48,397 bases of DNA from positions 1 to 48,397 of the forward strand of contig NZ_JAUYNV010000023.1 of assembly GCF_030698125.1 (NCBI RefSeq), read 5' to 3'. Below, one piece after another: positions 36,332-46,048 of the stretch. The position numbers and the translations under genes are program-made. The stretch is from Methyloversatilis sp. (GTDB taxonomy: Bacteria; Pseudomonadota; Gammaproteobacteria; Burkholderiales; Rhodocyclaceae). Numbering within the stretch: position 1 is the first letter of the stretch; each line of letters begins with the position of its first letter. The notes beneath the pieces are model-generated. The model saw only the letters and a list, made by a program, of their open reading frames with translations, did not search any database and had not been told where the DNA came from.

Positions 36332-37309
36332 ATGTCACGTACAGACCGCCTGCACCGGCTCGCCGCATTGTTGAGCCCCCACAGAGTCATTCCTTTCGAC
36401 CGGCTGCAGTCGGAACTTGCCGTGTCCCGGGCCACCCTGACGCGCGACATCACCTATCTGCGCGACGTATTGTGCATGCCGCTCGAGTTCGACCGCGATC
36501 GCGGCGGCTACTTTCTCGACCTCAGACAGGGCAGCGGCGGCCAGCTCGAACTGGCCAACCTATGGTTTTCGAGCACGGAAATCCACGCCCTGCTCACCAT
36601 GCAGCATTTGCTCGCCAACCTCGACCCCGGCGGAATCCTGACCCGCCATGTCGAGCCGCTGATGGAACGCCTCAACAAGCTCCTGGGCGCAGCGAAAAAT
36701 GACACAGCCGCCGTGCGCGAGCGCGTGCTCATCGTCGGCCAGGGCAAGCGGCCGATCACGCTGAAACACTTCGAGCGCATCGGCTCGGCGCTGCTGCAGC
36801 GCAAGCGCCTGATCATCATCTACGCCGCGCGCGGCAATGCGACCGTCACCGAGCGCGAAATCTCGCCGCAGCGCCTGGTGCACTACCGCGAGAACTGGTA
36901 TCTCGAAGCGTGGTGCCACCTGCGGCGCGAGCTGCGTCGCTTCTCCGTCGACGCCATCCGCGAAGCCCACCTGCTCGACCGCGCCGCGCGCGAGGTCGGC
37001 GGCCGGACCCTGAAGACAGTGTTCGGCCCCGCCTACGGCATCTTTTCCGGCAAGCAGATCGAATGGGCGCGCCTGCGCTTTTCGCCCGAACGCGCCCGCT
37101 GGGTCGCGCATGAGGCCTGGCACCCGAAACAGAAGAGCCGCTTCGACAATGACGGCTACTACCTGCTCGACATTCCGTACGCCGACCACCGGGAATTGCT
37201 GATGGATATCCTGAAGCACGGCCGGCATTGCGAGGTGCTGGGGCCGGAGGCGTTGCGGGAAGCGGTTGCGGAAGAAGTCGTCGCGCTCCGGCAAACCTAT
37301 GCCGGCTAA
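36332..37309 (+). CDS. WYL-domain transcriptional regulator, BrxR/CapW-like layout
   Basis: A 325-residue regulator. Residues 1-65 form a winged helix (PFDRLQSELAVSRATLTRDI). The WYL domain lies near 145-205 and contains ISPQRLVHYRENWYLEAWC, and the WCX extension follows (VFGPAYGIFSGK, FSPERARWVAHEAWHP). This order is that of the phage-defence regulators BrxR and CapW, which sense a ligand through the WYL domain. It lies 182 bp upstream of cas3 in the same direction, so control of the CRISPR operon is plausible but not shown. It could also regulate only itself. Confidence 0.9.
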   Translation: MSRTDRLHRLAALLSPHRVIPFDRLQSELAVSRATLTRDITYLRDVLCMPLEFDRDRGGYFLDLRQGSGGQLELANLWFSSTEIHALLTMQHLLANLDPGGILTRHVEPLMERLNKLLGAAKNDTAAVRERVLIVGQGKRPITLKHFERIGSALLQRKRLIIIYAARGNATVTEREISPQRLVHYRENWYLEAWCHLRRELRRFSVDAIREAHLLDRAAREVGGRTLKTVFGPAYGIFSGKQIEWARLRFSPERARWVAHEAWHPKQKSRFDNDGYYLLDIPYADHRELLMDILKHGRHCEVLGPEALREAVAEEVVALRQTYAG

Positions 37310-37491
37310 GCGCTTGGCCGAGGCTCATAATTTGAGCCTGCGCGAGCGCATGCTGTCTCGGTCGTTCCATGAAAAGGCGCCCGAACTAGCCCTCTCGCTT
37401 GCAGCAATTCTGCGGCATGTACATCTAACGACTGGCGACTGAACATTGACTTACCTTGACGCCATATCTTTCGATAACGAACGCTCGATGA
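37310..37491. promoter_or_regulatory. Presumed cas promoter region
   Basis: This 182-bp gap lies between the WYL regulator and cas3. It contains CATGTAC at 37416-37422 within an ATGTACAT palindrome. The same 7-mer occurs before the WYL gene at 36284-36290. TTGACT at 37446 could be a -35, but I find no well-spaced -10. Confidence 0.35.
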
Positions 37492-40119
37492 ATGCACCAA
37501 GAACTTACCGCTGTTAGTGCCTTTGGCAAGCTTGAGCGATCCCCGGATGAAATAGGCTGGCATCCGCTCGTCGATCACATGGCCGATGTCGCAGCCGTAT
37601 TCGAGGCACTTTGCGCGTGCGAGCGCAGTCGCCGCTCTCTCGAAGCTGCAGCGGCGCGTGCGCTCGACGATCGGGACGTTGCTCGTCTCGCCGCAGTGGT
37701 GTTCCTGCATGACCTTGGCAAGGCCAACGCCGGATTCCAGGCCAAGCGCTGGGCGGATGCCGAGCGGCCCCGCGACTGGCTAACTGCGGGACATGGCGCT
37801 GAAGCGATCGCACTGCTCGAAGCGAGCAATCACAACGAAGAAGCCGAAGCGCTGCTACTGCGCCTGCCCATCCTTGACATATGTGCTTGGGGCAAGCTCG
37901 AAACGTTGGACAGTCTTCTCCGGGCCAGCATTGCCCACCACGGCCGCCCCATCGCCCAGGCACCGGACTGGTTCAATGCACGCATTCATTGGATCGCACA
38001 TCATGGTTACGATCCCGCCACGCAGCTGACGCATATCGGGACTGCCATCAAGCGCTTTCTCCCTGATGCATTCCTTGAAGGCGGTCTGCCGCTGCCAGAC
38101 GCTCCTCGCTTTGCACACTATTTTGCTGGCCTTGTGCAGTTATCCGACTGGCTGGGTTCAGACAGACGCTTCTTCCCTTTCTCGGAAGATGGCGAGAATC
38201 GCCTCGCCACGAGCCGTGAGCGCGCAAGAATCGCAGTGAGCGATATCGGTCTGGAAGCGGATCGTTACCGACTGCCACTCAGGCGCACGCCGCCAGCGTT
38301 CGCAGATGTATTCGACGCTCCTGCTGCCTACCCATCTCAGGCAGCAATGAGTAATGACGCCTTGGGGCCGGTCGTCGTGCTCGAAGCAGAGACGGGTAGC
38401 GGCAAGACCGAAGCGGCGCTGTGGCGCTATTTCCACCTTCTTGCACGCGGTGACGTCGATGGTCTCTACTTCGCGCTGCCGACTAGGGTTGCCGCCACTC
38501 AGGTCTACCGACGCGTCTGCGACGCGCTCACTCGCGCCTGGCGCACAGACGCCCCGGTCGCCGTGCGTGCACTTTCCGGTTACGCGGCGGCGGATGGCGA
38601 AACCCCGAAGTCATTGCCCGACTTCAAGGTACTGTGGAGCGACGAGCCGTCCGATGCAGAGGCAGGTCGCCGCTGGGCTTGCGAGAACGCCAAGCGCTTC
38701 CTTGCTGCTCCGGTCGCCGTCGGCACGGTTGACCAGGTTCTGCTGGGCACCCTGCAGGTCAAACACGCTCATATGCGCCACGCGCTGGCCGCCCGCTCGC
38801 TTGTGGTCATCGACGAAGTACATGCTTCGGATGCCTACATGGCCGTCCTGATCGAACGGTTGATCGCTGCACAGGTGGCGCTGGGTGGCCATGTGCTGCT
38901 GCTGTCGGCGACGCTGGGCGCCGCAGCTCGCGTGCGCTACCTTGCTGCCGGCACGCGAAAGGCGCCGCAGTTTCCGTCTCTAACCCAAGCGATCGATCTG
39001 CCGTATCCAGCAATCAGCGACTTCGCCGGTCTGCGTGCCACGAGCGGGGCAAAACGCGAGAAGGTCGTCGCGTGGCAGTGCGACGATTCCATCGATGTAC
39101 CCCAGCGGGTCGCCACCGTTGCGCTCGAGGCTGCCGCGCAAGGCGCCCGCGTGCTGGTGATCCGCAACACCGTTCCAGCTGCCATTGCCACTCTTGCTGC
39201 GCTTGAAGCGGCCACCCCGTGCGCCGCATGGCTGTTTCACCATGCAGGCGTAGTCACCCTTCACCACAGCCGATTCTCGCGCGAAGACCGTCCGAAGCTC
39301 GACGCGGCCATCGAAGCCGCGCTCGGAAAAGGACGGTCCAGCGGGCCACTGGTCGTCGTCGGAACACAAACTCTGGAACAGAGCCTCGACCTCGACGCCG
39401 ACTTTCTGATCACCGACCTGTGCCCGATGGATGTGCTGCTGCAGCGTATCGGCCGCTTGCACCGCCACATAAGGCCGACCGAGGCGAGGCCTGCAGCATT
39501 CCGCGAAGCACGCGTACTTGTGCTGACTCCAGCAGGAGGCGATCTTGAGCCTTGCCTTGCCCGTCCTCGACATGGCCTTGGCCGCTTCCGAGACGGCGGC
39601 GGGGTATATCCCGATGCACGCATCCTCGAAGCAACTCGCAGGCAGATCACCTCCGAACTTCGCATCCGCATCCCGGCGGATAACCGGCGCCTTGTCGAAT
39701 CCGCCATGCACCCCGAGTCTTTGCGCGCAATGGATGCGCTCGGTGAAGCATGGGAAAGCCACGGCAGGCAGATCGACGGTGACACCGGCGCCCGCCGCAC
39801 CAGCGCCAAGCTCGGCCTGCTCCCGCTGGAGACCGCGTTTTCCGAGCTAGCCTTCCCTAATGAGGTAAAACTCGCCACGCGCCTTGGCGCCGCCGACCGT
39901 ATCGTGGTTTTCGATCCACCCCTGCCCGGCCCTTTTGGCAATAGCGTCCGCGAGTTGCCGATCCGGCACCACCTGCTGCCAGCCGGGCTCGCACTTGAGG
40001 TCGAGCCCAAAGTGGAAGCAACCGAACCCGGCAGTTTCGCCTTCAGCCTGGGCGAAGCGCGCTATCGCTACAGCCGGCTCGGTCTCGAAAGACTTTCGCA
40101 AGCCGCCCCCCAGGAGTAA
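37492..40119 (+). CDS. cas3: CRISPR-associated helicase-nuclease Cas3 (type I-E)
   Basis: Cas3 is recruited by target-bound Cascade to nick, unwind and degrade DNA. The 875-residue protein has the N-terminal HD nuclease (H24, H29, then HD at 73-74 in FLHDLGK and IAHHGRP further on). The superfamily 2 helicase follows: Walker A ETGSGKT at 300-306, DEVH at 441-444, LLSATLG, and VVVGTQTLEQSLDLDADFLITD with QRIGRLHRH. All motifs look intact. No strong ribosome site precedes the ATG at 37492, so the start is moderately sure. cas8e begins 3 bp after the stop. Confidence 0.96.
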   Translation: MHQELTAVSAFGKLERSPDEIGWHPLVDHMADVAAVFEALCACERSRRSLEAAAARALDDRDVARLAAVVFLHDLGKANAGFQAKRWADAERPRDWLTAGHGAEAIALLEASNHNEEAEALLLRLPILDICAWGKLETLDSLLRASIAHHGRPIAQAPDWFNARIHWIAHHGYDPATQLTHIGTAIKRFLPDAFLEGGLPLPDAPRFAHYFAGLVQLSDWLGSDRRFFPFSEDGENRLATSRERARIAVSDIGLEADRYRLPLRRTPPAFADVFDAPAAYPSQAAMSNDALGPVVVLEAETGSGKTEAALWRYFHLLARGDVDGLYFALPTRVAATQVYRRVCDALTRAWRTDAPVAVRALSGYAAADGETPKSLPDFKVLWSDEPSDAEAGRRWACENAKRFLAAPVAVGTVDQVLLGTLQVKHAHMRHALAARSLVVIDEVHASDAYMAVLIERLIAAQVALGGHVLLLSATLGAAARVRYLAAGTRKAPQFPSLTQAIDLPYPAISDFAGLRATSGAKREKVVAWQCDDSIDVPQRVATVALEAAAQGARVLVIRNTVPAAIATLAALEAATPCAAWLFHHAGVVTLHHSRFSREDRPKLDAAIEAALGKGRSSGPLVVVGTQTLEQSLDLDADFLITDLCPMDVLLQRIGRLHRHIRPTEARPAAFREARVLVLTPAGGDLEPCLARPRHGLGRFRDGGGVYPDARILEATRRQITSELRIRIPADNRRLVESAMHPESLRAMDALGEAWESHGRQIDGDTGARRTSAKLGLLPLETAFSELAFPNEVKLATRLGAADRIVVFDPPLPGPFGNSVRELPIRHHLLPAGLALEVEPKVEATEPGSFAFSLGEARYRYSRLGLERLSQAAPQE

Positions 40120-40122
40120 TGC

Positions 40123-41697
40123 ATGGACAGCCCCTGCCTGAATCTGCTGGACGAACCCCTGATCCGCATCCGCGACTTCAGCGGCAAGGTGCAGAAAGTA
40201 TCGCTGCCTGAACTCTTCATGCAATTGGGTCGTGACGCGGTGCGCGACTACCCCGCGCTGCGCCCGCACCAACGTCACCCATGGCACGCGTTGCTGGTGC
40301 AGTTGGCCGCGCTTGCGCTGCATGAGGCTGACCAGACAGGGCATTGGCACGAAGTGGCGGAGTGGCGCAAGGCGCTGCTCGCACTGACCCCTGGCCACCC
40401 AAATGGCTGTGCCTTCGCTCTCCTCACTCCGCACGAGAAGCCAGCTTTTCTACAGGCGCCGGTGCCAGGTGGAAAGCTTGATGGCTGGAAACGCATCGAA
40501 ACTCCCGATGCGCTGGACATGCTGGTCACGTCGAAGAACCATGACCTCAAAGGCGCACGGATGCGGCAGGTCGAAGCCGACGATTGGCTGTTTGCACTGG
40601 TCAGTTTGCAGACCCAAGAGGGTTTCCTCGGGGCCGGAAACTACGGCATCTCGCGTATGAACGGAGGATTTTCGAGCCGCCCCGCATTGGGCGTGGCACC
40701 CGCTCACGGTGCAGGTGCGCGGTGGCGGCGCGACGTGGCGGCGCTGCTCGCAGCGCGCCGCGACATAGTCGAGACGCAGGGCCTACAAGGAGATGAGGGC
40801 TACACACTTCTTTGGCTGCAACCTTGGGATGGTATGAAAAGCCTTGCCTTTGGGGCGCTCGATCCCTTCTACATCGAAATCTGCCGCCGCCTTCGATTTG
40901 TGAGCGACCAGGACAACCGCATCTGGGTGCAAGGAATCAGCACGAAGGTGGCACGCATCGATGCATCTGCACGCAAGGGGGTCACAGGCGACGCGTGGAC
41001 TCCGGTCGAGGAAGAAAAAGCCCTCACGCTCGGCGCAGACGGTTTCAACTACAGCCTCGCCACCGAACTCGCCTGGGGTTCAAAGTATCGCAAGACGGTC
41101 ACACAAGTGCTGCGGCCGGAAGATGGGACATCCGGCATCGCGCTGCTCGCGCAAGGCGTCGTGCGTGGGCAGGGAAAAACCGAGGGCTACCACGAGCGCC
41201 GTATCCCGCTCACAAAGAAGGCTCTCGGCTTCCTGAGAAGCGGGGACACGAACGTACCGGCGACAATCGCCGCCTCGAGAGTAAAGGACGTCGCGACGAT
41301 GCGGGGTTCCGTGCTGCGCACCGCGCTTTTCTACCTGCTCGAAGCTGGCACTGAGAAGGTCGACTTCGAGCGCCGCACCGCCAAGCAGCAAATCGAAACC
41401 TTCGTACAAGCCTTCGAACACGCGGAGGACGCGCGCTTCTTTGACGATCTGAACCTGGAGATCGAGGCTGACGATCCGCATGCCGAACGGCTCGCCTGGC
41501 TGGTCGCGCTCGCCGAGCGCGCCGAGGCGGTGCTGCGCAGTGCCTTCGTGATCGGCCCGCAATGCGGCGAACGGCGTTACCGGGCGCGTTCGCGCGCGCT
41601 GTCCTTTTTTCATGGCGCCCTTCGCGGCGACAAGCACTTCCCTGCACTCGCTCTTCACCTTCGCAGACAGCCAGCGGCAGAGGAGGCCGCGTCATGA
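40123..41697 (+). CDS. casA: Cascade large subunit Cas8e (Cse1/CasA)
   Basis: Cas8e recognises the PAM and recruits Cas3. The 524-residue protein begins with the family signature NLLDEPLIRIRD and VSLPELFM. Further marks are HPWHALLVQLAALALHE and TLLWLQPWDG. The C-terminal four-helix bundle covers about the last 140 residues. Its stop overlaps the cse2 start by 4 bp. Confidence 0.95.
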   Translation: MDSPCLNLLDEPLIRIRDFSGKVQKVSLPELFMQLGRDAVRDYPALRPHQRHPWHALLVQLAALALHEADQTGHWHEVAEWRKALLALTPGHPNGCAFALLTPHEKPAFLQAPVPGGKLDGWKRIETPDALDMLVTSKNHDLKGARMRQVEADDWLFALVSLQTQEGFLGAGNYGISRMNGGFSSRPALGVAPAHGAGARWRRDVAALLAARRDIVETQGLQGDEGYTLLWLQPWDGMKSLAFGALDPFYIEICRRLRFVSDQDNRIWVQGISTKVARIDASARKGVTGDAWTPVEEEKALTLGADGFNYSLATELAWGSKYRKTVTQVLRPEDGTSGIALLAQGVVRGQGKTEGYHERRIPLTKKALGFLRSGDTNVPATIAASRVKDVATMRGSVLRTALFYLLEAGTEKVDFERRTAKQQIETFVQAFEHAEDARFFDDLNLEIEADDPHAERLAWLVALAERAEAVLRSAFVIGPQCGERRYRARSRALSFFHGALRGDKHFPALALHLRRQPAAEEAAS

Positions 41698-42224
41698 CCG
41701 ATCAAGATTCGATATTGCCCACTTCACCACTCGCGCGCCTTGCGCAAGTCATCGCGAAGTCGCAGCGCTTTCGCGGCGACACGGCGTCACTGAACAAGGG
41801 CGAGCAGGCGGCATTGGCGCGCCTTGACCCCGACGCCCCTCGGCCACATCAAATCGGCGCACTGGCCCACGCGCTTGTACTGGCCGGAATCGAACCCGAC
41901 GACTGGAAAACAGGGACATGGCACCGCTGGGCTCTGCTCGCGCAAGGCATGGCGCTCGCCGGCCATGATGGCTCATCGCGCCTTGGCGCACAGTTCGCGC
42001 ACGCCAGTGTTTCAGAGAGCCGAGTGACCCGCCTGCTGACAGCGCGTGGGGACGCGTTCCGCCAGCAGGTGCCACGCCTTGCAAGACTGATGGCCAGTCG
42101 TCGCATCGCCCCCAACTGGCTCGAATTCGGTGCGCTGATCCTCGCTACGGACCGTGACGAAGCACATGCCGAAGCGCTGCGCCTGCGCATCGCTGGAAGC
42201 TACTACGCCGCGGCCCATCGTTGA
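41694..42224 (+). CDS. casB: Cascade small subunit Cse2 (CasB)
   Basis: Cse2 dimers stabilise the R-loop in Cascade. The 176-residue helical protein has the N-terminal GDTASLNKGEQAALARLDP segment typical of Cse2 and GSSRLGAQFAHASVSESRVTRLL further on. The ATG at 41694 overlaps the cas8e stop (ATGA), which fixes the start. It is followed by cas7e after 38 bp. Confidence 0.92.
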   Translation: MTDQDSILPTSPLARLAQVIAKSQRFRGDTASLNKGEQAALARLDPDAPRPHQIGALAHALVLAGIEPDDWKTGTWHRWALLAQGMALAGHDGSSRLGAQFAHASVSESRVTRLLTARGDAFRQQVPRLARLMASRRIAPNWLEFGALILATDRDEAHAEALRLRIAGSYYAAAHR

Positions 42225-42262
42225 ACCGAACCCTCCTGATCGATATCGCCAAGGACAACACC

Positions 42263-43453
42263 ATGAGTCTCCCGCGCTTCATCCAGATACACACCCTACA
42301 CACCTACCCCGCCGCCCTGCTCAATCGTGATGACGCAGGTCTCGCCAAGCGTCTCCCGTACGGTAGTGCGGTGCGCACCCGCATTTCCTCGCAATGCCTC
42401 AAGCGCCATTGGCGCGTTGCCGACGACGCCTTTTCTCTGACCAAGCTTGGCGTCCCGATGGCAACACGCACTCGCTATGTGGCCGAACTGGTTCGCCAGC
42501 GTCTTGTGAAGCAAGGTATCGACGAGGAGCGTGCGTTTGCGACTGCTGAAGCGCTGCTTGAAGCCCTGTTTGGTGACAAGGCTGACAAGAAGAAGGAGGG
42601 CGCCAAGGCCTTACAGACAGGCCAGGCGGTGTTGTACGGCAACGAAGAAATCGCTTACCTGACTTCGCGGTGTCGCGACATCGCTTGCGACGTCACCCAA
42701 CCCACCGAACTGAAGGTCGCCGTCGCGAAGTTCCTAAAAGACGAGAAGAAGAACATCGAATCGATGAAGCTCGGCAGCGGTCTCGAGTCCGCATTGTTCG
42801 GCCGCATGGTCACCTCGGACGTACTCGCCAACCGAGACGCTTCAGTCTCGGTCGCTCACGCCTTCACGGTGCACGAAGCACAGGTCGAGAACGACTACTT
42901 CACTGTCGTCGACGACTTCGCCCAAGAAGAAGATGGCGCCGGTTCGGCCGGCATCTTCGACACCGAACTGGCCTCAGGGCTTTACTACGGTTACGTGGTC
43001 GTCGACATACCGCAGCTCGTGGACAATCTTGAAGGCATCAGCGCCAAGGATGTCTTTACGTCTGGCACTGAGGCTGCCACGCGCGAGCTGGCCGGCAAGG
43101 TCACGCAGCACTTGTTGCACCTGATCGCCACCGTGAGCCCCGGCGCCAAACGCGGCTCCACAGCCCCGTACGACTGGGCCAAGTTCGTATTGGTCGAAGC
43201 CGGCGACTGGCAGCCTCGCAGCCTCGCGGCCGCCTTCCACGATCCGTTGCCGCTCAAGGGTGAGACGCCGATTCGCGCCCGCGCGGCGAGCAAGCTGGCG
43301 GGGGAAATTGCCGCTTTCGATGCGGCCTATGGCATGCCCACGGCGCGCCGTTTCCTCTCGCTGGACGAAATCGCGGTACCAGCGGCCGAACGCGTGACGC
43401 TGACGCAACTGGGCGATTGGATCGCACAGATCATCCGCGACGGCGCGTGCTGA
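42263..43453 (+). CDS. casC: Cascade backbone subunit Cas7e (Cse4/CasC)
   Basis: Cas7e forms the helical backbone that holds the crRNA. The 396-residue protein starts with the family pattern FIQIHTLHTYPAALLNRDD, followed by RTRISSQCLKRHWR. SVAHAFTVHEAQVENDYFTV is the conserved middle. I use the ATG at 42263 because AAGGA lies seven bases upstream; a TTG at 42221 would add 14 residues without support. Confidence 0.96.
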   Translation: MSLPRFIQIHTLHTYPAALLNRDDAGLAKRLPYGSAVRTRISSQCLKRHWRVADDAFSLTKLGVPMATRTRYVAELVRQRLVKQGIDEERAFATAEALLEALFGDKADKKKEGAKALQTGQAVLYGNEEIAYLTSRCRDIACDVTQPTELKVAVAKFLKDEKKNIESMKLGSGLESALFGRMVTSDVLANRDASVSVAHAFTVHEAQVENDYFTVVDDFAQEEDGAGSAGIFDTELASGLYYGYVVVDIPQLVDNLEGISAKDVFTSGTEAATRELAGKVTQHLLHLIATVSPGAKRGSTAPYDWAKFVLVEAGDWQPRSLAAAFHDPLPLKGETPIRARAASKLAGEIAAFDAAYGMPTARRFLSLDEIAVPAAERVTLTQLGDWIAQIIRDGAC

Positions 43454-43454
43454 C

Positions 43455-44165
43455 ATGGCAATGCACCTTTTGCTGCGCCTCGAAGGCCCGCTGATGGCGT
43501 TCGGCGGCGAGACGATAGACAACCTCGGCGTAATCCGCGACTTCCCGGCGCAGTCGATGGTGACCGGTCTGATCGCCAACGCACTGGGCTGGCGGCGCGA
43601 GGATTCCACCGAGCATGACCGTCTTCAGGCTCGGCTGCTGTTCGGAGCGCGGCTGGATCGAGCTGGCTCGCGTCTCACCGATTTCCAGACTGCAGAGTTG
43701 CACAAGGACGACAAGGGCTGGACCACGATCGGCGCGCCAGAGGGCCGCGCTGGGGGCGAAGGCACCTACAAGGGCCAGCACTTGCGCTACCGCGACTACC
43801 ACGCTGACGCGGTAGCGTTGATTGCGCTGCGCCTCGACCCTGCCGAGGAATCCCCGACACTGGAGGACGTGGCCGCCGCGCTGCATCGCCCGGCGCGCCC
43901 GCTCTTCCTCGGCCGCAAGTCCTGCCTCCCCGCCGTACCGTTGTTCGCCGGTTGGTGTGAAGCGCCAGACCTTCTTGGCGCACTGCAGAGCGCCGCTCCT
44001 GTTACCGCCAACACACGCCCGCGCGTTCTGTGGCCGGCCGGCGAAGGGGAGTTGAGCGGAAGTCGGCAAATAGATGTGTGTGACGAACGAAACTGGACCA
44101 GCGGTGTTCACGGAGGTTGGCGGCCAGTGTGCGAGGGCGTTCTGTCGCGGGAGACCGGCGCATGA
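43455..44165 (+). CDS. casD: Cascade subunit Cas5e (CasD)
   Basis: Cas5e caps the 5' handle of the crRNA. The 236-residue RAMP protein begins LLLRLEGPLMAFGGETIDN and has RDFPAQSMVTGLIANALGW, both typical of Cas5e. TYKGQHLRYRDYHADAV and PLFLGRKSCLPA follow. It begins 1 bp after cas7e and overlaps cas6e by 4 bp. Confidence 0.96.
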   Translation: MAMHLLLRLEGPLMAFGGETIDNLGVIRDFPAQSMVTGLIANALGWRREDSTEHDRLQARLLFGARLDRAGSRLTDFQTAELHKDDKGWTTIGAPEGRAGGEGTYKGQHLRYRDYHADAVALIALRLDPAEESPTLEDVAAALHRPARPLFLGRKSCLPAVPLFAGWCEAPDLLGALQSAAPVTANTRPRVLWPAGEGELSGSRQIDVCDERNWTSGVHGGWRPVCEGVLSRETGA

Positions 44166-44878
44166 AGCTAACCCTGCTGCAATGCCACCCCGACCCGCGA
44201 AAGCTCGCAGCATGGGCAACCCGCTTCGGCCTGACCGCAGGCGGCGATGACCTGGGCTACGCGCTGCACACGTTGCTGTCCTCCGCCTTTGGCGACGCCG
44301 CACCCAAGCCTTTCCGGCATTTCGGCGATGCAAGAGGCTTGCTTGGCTATTCCGCGCGTGACGGCGACGCCCTGCAACTCGCTGCGCAGATGGCCGCGCC
44401 CGATGTACACGCTGCACTCGGACTGGAACGCTTCGCGACACGCAGCTTTCCGACCGAATGGGCCGCAGGTCGACGCCTTGGATTCGAATTGCGCGTACGT
44501 CCGGTGCTGCGCACGCGAGAGGGCCGCGAACGCGACGTGTTCCAGGTGGCTGCCGAAAAGACCGGCACCGACGAGTTCGCACAATCACGCGACGCCGTTT
44601 ATCAGGAATGGCTGATGCGCGAGCTATCGCGCGGTGAGGCTGCGCGCATCGAGACCATGCAGCTTGAAGGCTTCCGCCTGACGGCGAGCCTGCGCAAAGG
44701 CACTGCCGTCGAAGGCAAACGCTCCGCGCAGCGCGTGGCCGGCCCTGACGCGCTGTTTTCCGGGGAGCTCACCGTAAGCGACCCTGCTGGCTTCGCTGCG
44801 TTGCTAGCGCGAGGGGTAGGCCGGCACCGCGCCTTCGGCTTCGGCATGCTGCTGCTGCGCCCGCCTGCCACATGCTGA
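44162..44878 (+). CDS. casE: crRNA-processing endonuclease Cas6e (Cse3/CasE)
   Basis: Cas6e cuts the repeat hairpin and stays bound to the 3' stem. The 238-residue protein has two ferredoxin-like halves. H36 in GYALHTLL aligns with the catalytic His20 of E. coli Cas6e. The C-terminal glycine-rich loop GVGRHRAFGFGMLLLRP is present. It overlaps cas5e by 4 bp and cas1 by 7 bp. Confidence 0.95.
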   Translation: MKLTLLQCHPDPRKLAAWATRFGLTAGGDDLGYALHTLLSSAFGDAAPKPFRHFGDARGLLGYSARDGDALQLAAQMAAPDVHAALGLERFATRSFPTEWAAGRRLGFELRVRPVLRTREGRERDVFQVAAEKTGTDEFAQSRDAVYQEWLMRELSRGEAARIETMQLEGFRLTASLRKGTAVEGKRSAQRVAGPDALFSGELTVSDPAGFAALLARGVGRHRAFGFGMLLLRPPATC

Positions 44879-45765
44879 AGGGTCGCCTTGGCCTCGAGAC
44901 GGCTCGTATCCCGCACGCTGACCGCCACGGTCTTCTTTGGTTGGATCGCGGGGAATTGTGCGTGATTGACGGGTGCCTGCACTTTATGACCGGCAAAGAC
45001 AGTCTGACTCCGTCTGTCGACCAGATTCCACATCAAGCCGTGTCGATGATCCTGCTTGGACCAGGCAGCAGCGTAACCCACGACGCGTTGCGGCTGCTCG
45101 CGCGCCACGGCACGCTGATGGCGGCGGTCGGCATGGATGGCGTGCGCAGCTACACCGCTCCAGCACTGCTACCTGACCGGTCCGACGTCGCACGCCGTCA
45201 GGCGGAACTTTGGGGCAACCCACGTCGACGCATCGCAGTTGCCCGCCGCATGTACGCCCTGCGGCTGGGCGAAATCCTGCCGCACCGAGATCTGGACACA
45301 TTGCGCGGTATCGAAGGCTCGCGAGTGAAGACGCTCTACCGCCTGACCGCCGAGCGCTACCAGGTTCCCTGGAACGGCCGCCACTATGACCGTGCTGCCC
45401 CAAACGCAGCCGACGCCCCCAATCAGGCCATCAATCACGCAGCAACCGCCGTGCAGGCAGCCGCAGCCATCGCCGTGCAGTCGCTTGCGGCGATACCGCA
45501 GCTCGGCTTCATCCACGAAGATTCGGGTCAGTCCTTCGTACTTGACATTGCCGACCTGTTTCGCGATGCGATCACGCTACCCATCGCATTCTTAGCGGCA
45601 CGCAAGGCGCTGGACGGCGCGCAGGATTCAATTGACCGAATGGTTCGGCGTGAAGCGGCCACAGTTTTTCGCAAGCAGTCTGTAATTCCGTCGATGATCG
45701 ACAGCATCAAGTCCGTCTTGCGCATGGAGGAAATCGATGCCTCTGGCAGTAATAGTGACGCGTGA
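44872..45765 (+). CDS. cas1: CRISPR integrase Cas1 (type I-E)
   Basis: Cas1 with Cas2 integrates new spacers at the leader-proximal repeat. The 297-residue protein keeps the metal ligands: E148 (GIEGSRVK), H215 (GFIHEDSG) and D225/D228 (VLDIADLF). They match E141, H208 and D218/D221 of E. coli Cas1 with a constant offset of seven, so it is expected to be active. The 3' end overlaps cas2 by 29 bp. Confidence 0.97.
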   Translation: MLKGRLGLETARIPHADRHGLLWLDRGELCVIDGCLHFMTGKDSLTPSVDQIPHQAVSMILLGPGSSVTHDALRLLARHGTLMAAVGMDGVRSYTAPALLPDRSDVARRQAELWGNPRRRIAVARRMYALRLGEILPHRDLDTLRGIEGSRVKTLYRLTAERYQVPWNGRHYDRAAPNAADAPNQAINHAATAVQAAAAIAVQSLAAIPQLGFIHEDSGQSFVLDIADLFRDAITLPIAFLAARKALDGAQDSIDRMVRREAATVFRKQSVIPSMIDSIKSVLRMEEIDASGSNSDA

Positions 45766-46048
45766 CGTTGCAGACCGCTTCCGCGGTTTCCTCTCCTCCG
45801 TGATGCTGGAGGTGGCGCCGACCGTGTTCGTCTCTCCGCGCATGAGCAAAGGCGTACGGGGCCGAACGTGGCAGGTCCTCACTGACTGGCACAACGCCGA
45901 GCCGCGAGGCAGTCTCGTCATGGTCTGGCGCGACAACAACGAAACGGGTGGTGTCGGCCTTGCACACCTTGGTGAGCCACCAAGGGAGTTGATCGAGATA
46001 GACGGCATGTGGGTAGCGCGATCTCGACGGCACGCCCGAAATCTTTAA
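45737..46048 (+). CDS. cas2: CRISPR adaptation protein Cas2 (type I-E)
   Basis: Cas2 is the central dimer of the Cas1-Cas2 spacer-capture complex. The 103-residue protein matches the I-E subgroup (VTRDVADRFRGFLSSVMLE, PRMSKGVRGRTW, RGSLVMVWRDNNETG). It is the last cas gene, and the first repeat lies only 59 bp after its stop. Confidence 0.96.
   Translation: MPLAVIVTRDVADRFRGFLSSVMLEVAPTVFVSPRMSKGVRGRTWQVLTDWHNAEPRGSLVMVWRDNNETGGVGLAHLGEPPRELIEIDGMWVARSRRHARNL

Noticed and set aside
37446-37478. TTGACT and TTGACG as -35 boxes of a cas promoter
   Set aside because: No -10-like hexamer stands at 16-18 bp from either, so the call would be guesswork.
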